Origin: a virus
Reading direction: 5' to 3' (one strand)
Length of the DNA: 21,345 nt
IMG/VR virus record: IMGVR_UViG_3300048694_000658
Location: 1-21,345 of that record
This document shows positions 16,709 to 21,345 of the stretch, piece after piece; within the stretch, counting starts at the first letter, position 1, and each line of letters opens with the position of its first letter. The notes beneath the pieces were generated by a model. The model saw only the letters and a list, made by a program, of their open reading frames with translations, ran no database searches and was not told the origin of the DNA. A program made the translations under genes and the position numbers.

Positions 16709-17175
16709 TGACATTACAATCAACAGGTCCAATTACAATAGCGGATGTATATAAGGAAGCTCGTAAAAAAGCCGGTGTTTATATTGAAGGTACTGTAACA
16801 GCTTCTGGTATTACAGCAGAAGTTAATACATATTCGGCAAATTTATCATGGATTCAAAATAATACTAAACCAGCATATAGAGATAATATAGCTAATCTTT
16901 CAGGCGTATTGGGTTATGCTTATTATCAAAAAAATAATGCAGGTAATTGTGATAATGGTAATTGTACAGTTGCTGCAGCAAATTGTGGTAATATTCAATG
17001 CACGAACTGTCAAATTACTTCTACAGTAAATTGTGTTAATTGTGATTCACAAGAATGGTTACAACCAAATTGTAACTGTGCGTGCACCTATAATTGTGTT
17101 CAAAGCCAAGTTTCATATAATTGTGCTTGTGCTTGTGCTTGTGCTTGTGCATGTGGAGACGCTTGCGGCGGCTAA
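16708..17175 (+). CDS. Cys/Asn-rich structural protein, candidate substrate of the adjacent radical SAM enzyme
   Basis: A 155-residue protein in two halves. Residues 1-75 contain no cysteine and start MTLQSTGPITIADVYKEA, like the N-termini of many phage tail/fibre structural proteins ('SGxISxxDIxxE'). Residues 76-155 hold all 18 cysteines (81, 86, 93, 98, 101, 109, 112, 122, 124, 126, 130, 139, 141, 143, 145, 147, 149, 153). Ten are preceded by Asn, one by Gln and seven by Ala. This half has no Lys or Arg and ends with CACACACACACGDACGG. The gene is coupled to the fibre gene before it (TAATG), and the radical SAM/SPASM gene starts 27 bases after its stop. I infer a virion protein whose tail is cross-linked by the radical SAM enzyme, in the manner of Cys-rich RiPPs. 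Alternatives are a metal-binding or disulphide-linked tip. No predefined family is recognised for the C-terminal half. Confidence 0.85.
   Translation: MTLQSTGPITIADVYKEARKKAGVYIEGTVTASGITAEVNTYSANLSWIQNNTKPAYRDNIANLSGVLGYAYYQKNNAGNCDNGNCTVAAANCGNIQCTNCQITSTVNCVNCDSQEWLQPNCNCACTYNCVQSQVSYNCACACACACACGDACGG
17122..17154 (+). repeat. Hexanucleotide tandem repeat TGTGCT encoding (Cys-Ala)n
   Basis: Four perfect TGTGCT units, a fifth ending in GCA, and a final TGT encode Cys139 to Cys149 alternating with Ala. The near-identical codon choice suggests expansion by replication slippage, and copy number could change without shifting the frame. This would alter the number of modifiable cysteines at the end of the Cys-rich protein. 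Confidence 0.9.
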
Positions 17176-17181
17176 TAAATA
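17174..17181 (+). promoter_or_regulatory. Possible late promoter variant (AATAAATA) before the radical SAM gene
   Basis: AATAAATA differs from the T4 late element TATAAATA only at the first base. It lies in the 27-base gap after the Cys-rich gene (its first base is within the stop codon). Initiation 5-8 bases downstream would leave the GAAGGA ribosome binding site (17189-17194) and the ATG at 17203 on the transcript. The motif is easily formed by chance in AT-rich DNA beside a TAA stop, so confidence is low. Confidence 0.25.
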
Positions 17182-17202
17182 TTATTTTGAAGGATTAATA
17201 TA

Positions 17203-18645
17203 ATGATTTTTGAAATATTGGCTGAACGCCATTCAGAAGACAGAAAACTATTTTGGTATGATAACCAACTTAGTACTCTTACTAGTGAGGATGGTATTGT
17301 ATTTCAAATACCAACTAGCGAAAACATTGATGACATTACACCTCCAGTAGTGCCGTTTTCAAAAGACACACCTCTAAAAAAATCCAAACAAATACAAAAA
17401 TTAAAGATCCAAATGGGTCTTTCATGCAATTATTCTTGTGATTATTGTTCACAAAAATTTGTTGGACGTCCGCCAGAAACATCTAAAAAAGATATTGATG
17501 ATTTTCTTGCAAAATTAGATGTATTAGAATTTTGTGAAGAGAAAGGTCTAAGTATTGAATTTTGGGGTGGTGAACCATTTGTATATTGGAAGACTATGAA
17601 ACCTCTTGCTGAAGCAATTCGCGAGAGGTTTTCTCATTGGAAAAAAGCACCTAAATTTTCTGTTATCACAAACGGATCTATATTAACTAGAGAAATTTGT
17701 ATGTGGTTAATGTATAATGGATTTGCAGTTTCAATTAGTCATGATGGTCCAGGTCAAAGTGTGCGTGGTCCAGATCCATTCGAAGATCCAGAAAATAAAA
17801 AGATTGTATTAGAATTTTATAAGATGATGCGACCTTTGGGTAGAATTAGTTTTAATTCAATGTTGAATTCTAAAAACAAGAGTCGTAAAGAGATTCATGA
17901 ATGGTTTATAAATTTTACAGGTGATGAAAATGTTATATTGGGTGAAGGTGGATTAGTAGATGCATATGATGCTGATGGAATGAATAATTGCCTAACTACA
18001 AAGCAAGAACATTTTGAGTTTAGACGAACAGCATTTAATGATATCTTTAGTGTAGATGCAAATATTGGATTTGATGGAATAGTTCAAAAAATTAATGGTT
18101 TTATTGAATCTATTTTACATCAGAAAAAAGACTATTATCTTGGCCAAAAATGTGGAATGGACAACGAACACGTCTTAGCAATTGATATGAAAGGTAATGT
18201 CTTAACATGTCAAAATGTTTCTGCTGTAGAAACTGCAATGAATGGAGAATCACATTTAAGCGGCAATTTAGATGATTATGACAATGTCTTAATTAAATCG
18301 GCTACTCATTGGATGAATAGACCAAAATGTGGAGATTGTCCAGTATTACATCTATGTAAAGGATCATGTATGTTTTTACAAGATGAATATTGGAATACTA
18401 CATGTGATAATGCATATAGCGATAATATAGTGCTTTTTGCAATTGCATTTCAAAAAATCACTGGAGGTTACATCCCATTTTACATAAATAGTGATATATT
18501 ACCTGAAGATAGAAAAGATATTTGGGGTACATTATCTAAACATGAAGAAGAACCTAAGAGAAAGGTTATTCCAATCAAGGTAATTAATGAAAAAGTAAAA
18601 TTAGATGATGTAGAAGTATACACTCAAGCAAGGGCAGAAAAATGA
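17203..18645 (+). CDS. Radical SAM enzyme with SPASM domain (peptide/protein maturase type)
   Basis: A 480-residue enzyme. Residues 1-65 are a beta-type N-terminal region. The radical SAM core follows, with the 4Fe-4S motif CNYSCDYC (C75, C79, C82; CX3CX2C), the GGEP motif at 122-125 for SAM binding, and a VITNGSIL strand around 155. The SPASM domain has all seven expected cysteines: C317, then GNVLTC (C336), then C376-X2-C379-X5-C385-X3-C389 and C401, enough for two auxiliary iron-sulphur clusters. Enzymes with this layout (anSME, PqqE, QhpD, and sactipeptide and ranthipeptide synthases) modify peptides or proteins, often by joining Cys sulphur to a backbone or side-chain carbon. The direct neighbour is an 18-Cys protein, the obvious substrate. 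A good ribosome binding site (GAAGGA) is 8 bases upstream. The stop overlaps the next ATG (ATGA). The reaction itself is not shown by sequence. Confidence 0.92.
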   Translation: MIFEILAERHSEDRKLFWYDNQLSTLTSEDGIVFQIPTSENIDDITPPVVPFSKDTPLKKSKQIQKLKIQMGLSCNYSCDYCSQKFVGRPPETSKKDIDDFLAKLDVLEFCEEKGLSIEFWGGEPFVYWKTMKPLAEAIRERFSHWKKAPKFSVITNGSILTREICMWLMYNGFAVSISHDGPGQSVRGPDPFEDPENKKIVLEFYKMMRPLGRISFNSMLNSKNKSRKEIHEWFINFTGDENVILGEGGLVDAYDADGMNNCLTTKQEHFEFRRTAFNDIFSVDANIGFDGIVQKINGFIESILHQKKDYYLGQKCGMDNEHVLAIDMKGNVLTCQNVSAVETAMNGESHLSGNLDDYDNVLIKSATHWMNRPKCGDCPVLHLCKGSCMFLQDEYWNTTCDNAYSDNIVLFAIAFQKITGGYIPFYINSDILPEDRKDIWGTLSKHEEEPKRKVIPIKVINEKVKLDDVEVYTQARAEK

Positions 18646-18992
18646 TTATTTTAAACAACACCATTGAAAATTTATCAGCACTAGTTGAACTTCTTGCAAG
18701 TATTGGAAACGTTGTTCAAGTACGCGCAAATGAAGTCTTAAGAGAAGCTGTAAAAGCCAAGCTTGGAGGAGAGAGTCTTCATATTTGTTGTATGGTTAAG
18801 CGCAGAGATGGTGCCGATCATTATATTCAATTTAGAGATTATATTCATGTTGAAGATATAACTAATATTGATAAACATCAAGGAATTGTACAAAAATTTA
18901 AGATGAATATTGATAATTATATTTACAAAGATATTCTCCCAGATCAAATGACTGATATGGCAACAGCTGTAGCATATGATTTACAGGCATAA
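18642..18992 (+). CDS. Unknown protein, first of a paralogous pair
   Basis: A 116-residue protein that I do not recognise. It aligns without large gaps with the next gene: NLSALVELLASIGNVVQVRANEVL against NLIQLIKQLEQLDHVIQVRFHKVL (adjacent pieces), then ESLHICCMV against INILCIV, and FKMNIDNYI against IKTRIDDYI. The pattern is an N-terminal helix, the strand 'VVQVR', a second helix, a core strand with Cys, and a C-terminal helix: a small alpha/beta fold. There is no signal peptide, membrane segment or obvious catalytic motif. The ATGA overlap with the radical SAM stop implies coupled expression. It could be an adaptor that presents the Cys-rich substrate to the enzyme, or a chaperone. Both are guesses from position. 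It differs from the paralogue by about 16 extra C-terminal residues. Confidence 0.75.
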   Translation: MIILNNTIENLSALVELLASIGNVVQVRANEVLREAVKAKLGGESLHICCMVKRRDGADHYIQFRDYIHVEDITNIDKHQGIVQKFKMNIDNYIYKDILPDQMTDMATAVAYDLQA

Positions 18993-18994
18993 TT

Positions 18995-19297
18995 ATGTTA
19001 ACTGATAATGAAAATTTAATACAGCTAATAAAACAGCTTGAACAACTTGATCATGTAATACAAGTACGTTTTCATAAGGTATTAAAGCAAAAATTTGTTG
19101 ATCAGGTTGGCCAAGATGGAATAAACATATTGTGCATTGTTCCAAGTACAATGGCAGAAGATGTGTTTGTAAGATTTACAACTCTTTTGCCGAATGAAGT
19201 TTATAATAATATCAATATGCATCCATCGGTAATTAATAGTATAAAAACTAGAATTGACGATTATATTTTAAACAATACTCCTCCAGTAAAATATTAA
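18995..19297 (+). CDS. Unknown protein, second of a paralogous pair
   Basis: A 100-residue protein, a clear tandem paralogue of the preceding 116-residue one. Shared positions include the 'VIQVR' strand, the helix with KVL, the 'ILCIV' strand with a conserved Cys, and the C-terminal 'RIDDYI'. It lacks the last part of the neighbour. It starts 2 bases after the previous stop and its own stop overlaps the next ATG (TAATG). No known domain is recognised. Adjacent divergent copies could form a heterodimer, as is common for duplicated subunits in an operon. This is inference. Confidence 0.75.
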   Translation: MLTDNENLIQLIKQLEQLDHVIQVRFHKVLKQKFVDQVGQDGINILCIVPSTMAEDVFVRFTTLLPNEVYNNINMHPSVINSIKTRIDDYILNNTPPVKY

Positions 19298-20022
19298 TGT
19301 TAAGTAAAAAAGAATCATGGGAATTTTATATGTCGCTTTATCCTTATTTTATAAGGGATGAAGATGTATCCATGAATCTTGCTACTAGGGGGAAATTTGC
19401 AATATTAATGAGTAATGATAAATTTGGAAGGATTATTGCGCTTAGTCAATACTTTAAATCATTACGATATATTCAAAAAGACCCAAATGCATTTGGAATA
19501 TTAAAAGAACCAACCTATGATACTCCAATTGAATTTGGTTTAAATGATTGCTGGAGATGGCAACTTGTATATACAGATTCTGTGAATTTAGAATGGCGTG
19601 AAGTTTATGATTTTAAAGATACTGAAGAGTTATATAATGCAATTTTAAATATTCAAAAAGTAGCAGCAATTGATTTTATTACCACTAGAATTAGAAGAAA
19701 TACTAGACATATTTCACGATATTTAAGACATCAAGAAAAAATATACTTTTACAAATATATTGAAGCATGTGATATATTAAAATCAGATGTAGTTGATGCA
19801 TTGGATGGACAATATCCATTTGTTGATGGATATGCAAAGATTATTGATTCTAGCTTACAAGATGCTGCTAGAGATATTAAACTACAATACGAAAATAGAA
19901 ATGCAACTGTCGCTGAGTATGAAAATATGAGATTAAAATACTTTAAACGTATCTTAGATGAAACCAAGATTGAAAATTTAAAAGATATCGTAGAACAATT
20001 TATGTCAGATAGAGAATATTGA
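19297..20022 (+). CDS. Unknown protein, first of a second paralogous pair
   Basis: A 241-residue protein that I do not recognise. It is homologous to the next gene, most clearly in its C-terminal half: IYFYKYIEACDIL, QYPFVDGYAKIIDSSLQDAA and EYENMRLKYFKRI, with equivalents IYFSKYIEAKYII, QYPFTTGYAELHDLTLQESA and ETENFRLKYSYIV in the neighbour. The N-terminal half seems beta-rich with aromatic residues (WRWQLVYTDSVNLEWREVYDF). The final 60 residues are helical, with an 'E.MRLKY' phrase loosely like the C-terminal helices of some tail fibre assembly proteins. That resemblance is weak. It lies directly between the small paralogue pair and its own paralogue with no spacing, so it belongs to the same operon. 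Confidence 0.75.
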   Translation: MLSKKESWEFYMSLYPYFIRDEDVSMNLATRGKFAILMSNDKFGRIIALSQYFKSLRYIQKDPNAFGILKEPTYDTPIEFGLNDCWRWQLVYTDSVNLEWREVYDFKDTEELYNAILNIQKVAAIDFITTRIRRNTRHISRYLRHQEKIYFYKYIEACDILKSDVVDALDGQYPFVDGYAKIIDSSLQDAARDIKLQYENRNATVAEYENMRLKYFKRILDETKIENLKDIVEQFMSDREY

Positions 20023-20023
20023 T

Positions 20024-20764
20024 ATGTTAACAGATTTAGAAATTGATGAATATTATAAAACACAATTACAGTATTTTATTAATCCTAATGATAAACTATT
20101 AGATATGTCATTAAATAATAAGCAATCTAATATATTAGTTGATGTTACTGATAAGCGTATCTTTGGAGTTGGTGTTTATTCAGGCAGTGTAAGAGCATTA
20201 TCATCCTTTGATAAGCAAGTTGTATATTCTTATATTTTTGATAGTATGAAAAATGGAGTTCAACGTACAATCTTTAGTAGAAATAAAGCTTGGAGAATGC
20301 GTATTAGTGATGATGGTTATAGTTGGGTAGATTCTCCAAATATTGCAACTATTGAACAATTACATGGATATATTTTAATAAACCAGAAGATTGCTTTATT
20401 AGATGTTATTCAAGCTGAGATTGATAGATTTAGAAGATTAATTACTAAAGGAACTGATAGTCAACAAAATATATATTTTTCAAAGTATATAGAAGCTAAA
20501 TATATTATAGAAAATAATATAGAAGCTGATCCTTTATTACAATATCCTTTTACTACTGGATATGCTGAATTGCATGATCTTACCCTTCAAGAATCTGCTA
20601 AACGTATCATGTTTCAACATGATACTATGGCTAGTAGACTTGCAGAAACTGAAAATTTTAGATTAAAGTATTCGTATATTGTTAGAGACAATAATGATAT
20701 TACACAACTCAAATCGATTCTTAATGCCTTTATGACTGAAAGCACTCAATACAGCAGCTTATGA
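20024..20764 (+). CDS. Unknown protein, second of a second paralogous pair
   Basis: A 246-residue paralogue of the preceding protein. The N-terminus is MLTDLEIDEYYKTQLQYFIN against MLSKKESWEFYMSLYPYFIR, so the homology probably runs the full length. The central AWRMRISDDGYSWVDSPNI aligns with the neighbour's CWRWQLVYTDSVNLEWREV. The conserved C-terminal helices carry KYIEA, QYPF..GYAEL, and ETENFRLKY. No catalytic motif, signal or membrane segment is visible. The start is 1 base after the previous stop, and the stop overlaps the ATG of the asparagine-synthetase-like gene (ATGA). A role in fibre assembly or in handling the modified protein is possible but unsupported beyond position. Confidence 0.75.
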   Translation: MLTDLEIDEYYKTQLQYFINPNDKLLDMSLNNKQSNILVDVTDKRIFGVGVYSGSVRALSSFDKQVVYSYIFDSMKNGVQRTIFSRNKAWRMRISDDGYSWVDSPNIATIEQLHGYILINQKIALLDVIQAEIDRFRRLITKGTDSQQNIYFSKYIEAKYIIENNIEADPLLQYPFTTGYAELHDLTLQESAKRIMFQHDTMASRLAETENFRLKYSYIVRDNNDITQLKSILNAFMTESTQYSSL

Positions 20765-21345
20765 AAAAAACTATATTCTTTAATAGCTATGATTTATTTG
20801 TAAATCCAGCTCATTATGATGCGTGCAATAAATTACCAGGTGGCCATGCTATGCGTGGATATTATCAATTATTCTCTAATAATATTAGTACTCATGATAG
20901 GACAAATACATTTACTACTCCCATCAAAACTGATATTATGGATCATTTAAAGCTTCCTGAATTTAAAAAGTTTGATAGAGATTTTGGTGAATTAATCGAT
21001 GAGCGTGCTATTGAATTGATGAATCAGGTTAAAGAATCAGGTCGAAAACTAGCAGTTATGTATAGTGGAGGTATTGATTCTACTGCTATTCTATGTGGAT
21101 TATTAAAAAATTGTTCTGAAAAAGATTTAAAAGATCATGTTGTTGTATTATTAAGTGATCATTCTATTTTAGAAAATCCTAATTTTTATAAAAATTATGT
21201 AGTTAAAAAATTTGAATGTGTATCAAGTTTTAGATTTCCATATTTTGTGGGTAATGATGACTTTCTGTTAATTTCTGGAGAATGTGCAGATCAATGTTTT
21301 GGATCTCAGGTAACTGGTAAATTTTCATCATATAGACCATATGAA
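20761..21345 (+). CDS. Asparagine-synthetase-like ATP pyrophosphatase (3' end cut by window)
   Basis: The frame is open from the ATG at 20761 to the window end (195 residues visible). Residues 100-107 (MYSGGIDS) are the PP-loop SGGxDS that binds ATP in N-type ATP pyrophosphatases. Residues 172-182 (SGECADQCFGS) match the asparagine synthetase motif 'SGxGADExFGG', which distinguishes it from QueC-type enzymes sharing only the PP-loop. The protein begins MKKTIFFNS, with no N-terminal nucleophile Cys and only about 100 residues before the PP-loop, so the glutaminase domain of AsnB is absent. Such stand-alone domains adenylate a carboxylate and then form an amide; examples are lasso peptide macrolactam synthetases and beta-lactam synthetase. 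Coupled to the preceding gene by ATGA, it appears to belong to the radical SAM cluster. The acceptor and substrate are unknown. Confidence 0.78.
   Translation, partial: MKKTIFFNSYDLFVNPAHYDACNKLPGGHAMRGYYQLFSNNISTHDRTNTFTTPIKTDIMDHLKLPEFKKFDRDFGELIDERAIELMNQVKESGRKLAVMYSGGIDSTAILCGLLKNCSEKDLKDHVVVLLSDHSILENPNFYKNYVVKKFECVSSFRFPYFVGNDDFLLISGECADQCFGSQVTGKFSSYRPYE

Noticed and set aside
16945-17175. Metallothionein-like protein as the main explanation for the Cys-rich half
   Set aside because: It is possible, but metallothioneins usually carry Lys beside Cys, while this tail has no Lys or Arg and lies beside a radical SAM/SPASM enzyme. It is kept as an alternative only.
18482-18489. CATAAATA inside the radical SAM gene as a late promoter
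   Set aside because: It is an internal, single-mismatch copy in AT-rich coding DNA, with no sign of a regulatory gap.
18738-20063. Reverse-strand open frames of 69 and 104 codons
   Set aside because: They are antisense to conserved paralogous genes, and their composition is what AT-rich antisense frames normally give.
20761-21345. QueC (7-cyano-7-deazaguanine synthase) as the last gene
   Set aside because: The PP-loop is shared, but the roughly 100 residues before it and the SGECADQCFGS motif fit asparagine synthetase.

Overview
The window is a stretch of the structural (late) gene region of a T4-like contractile-tailed phage (myovirus). It is AT-rich, every gene lies on the + strand, and most genes abut or overlap through TAATG or ATGA junctions. 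The gene set, together with a large DUF4815-type protein in place of the T4 gp9/gp10 genes, resembles marine T4-like phages such as those of cyanobacteria and SAR11. This is inference, and the host cannot be read from the sequence.

Region 1 (1-9001) is a baseplate block: the 3' end of gp53, a gp27-like hub protein, a gp5-like central spike without the T4 lysozyme insert, a separate tail-associated GH19 glycoside hydrolase, gp25, gp6, a shortened gp7 and gp8. A perfect T4-type late promoter motif (TATAAATA) precedes gp8. Region 2 (9017-16708) holds a 2122-residue DUF4815-type baseplate/fibre protein, a small coiled-coil protein with a GTG start, and a fibre-like protein ending in a Peptidase_S74 (endosialidase-type) intramolecular chaperone.

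Region 3 (16708-21345) is the unusual part. A 155-residue protein has an N-terminus like that of a phage structural protein and a C-terminal half with 18 cysteines, each preceded by Asn, Gln or Ala. It ends in a (Cys-Ala) run and Gly-Gly. It is followed immediately by a complete radical SAM enzyme with a full SPASM domain, the architecture of RiPP and protein thioether maturases. Next come two adjacent paralogous pairs of unknown proteins (116/100 aa and 241/246 aa) and then the start of an asparagine-synthetase-like ATP pyrophosphatase without a glutaminase domain, cut by the window end. These genes are packed like one operon.

Working model (inference): regions 1 and 2 build the baseplate and fibres that penetrate the envelope and bind the host. 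Region 3 makes and post-translationally modifies a Cys/Asn-rich virion component, probably a fibre tip or adhesin, through radical SAM chemistry and possibly an ATP-dependent amide-forming step. No RNA genes, insertion sequences, CRISPR arrays or convincing terminators were found, and no gene-free gap exceeds 45 bases.
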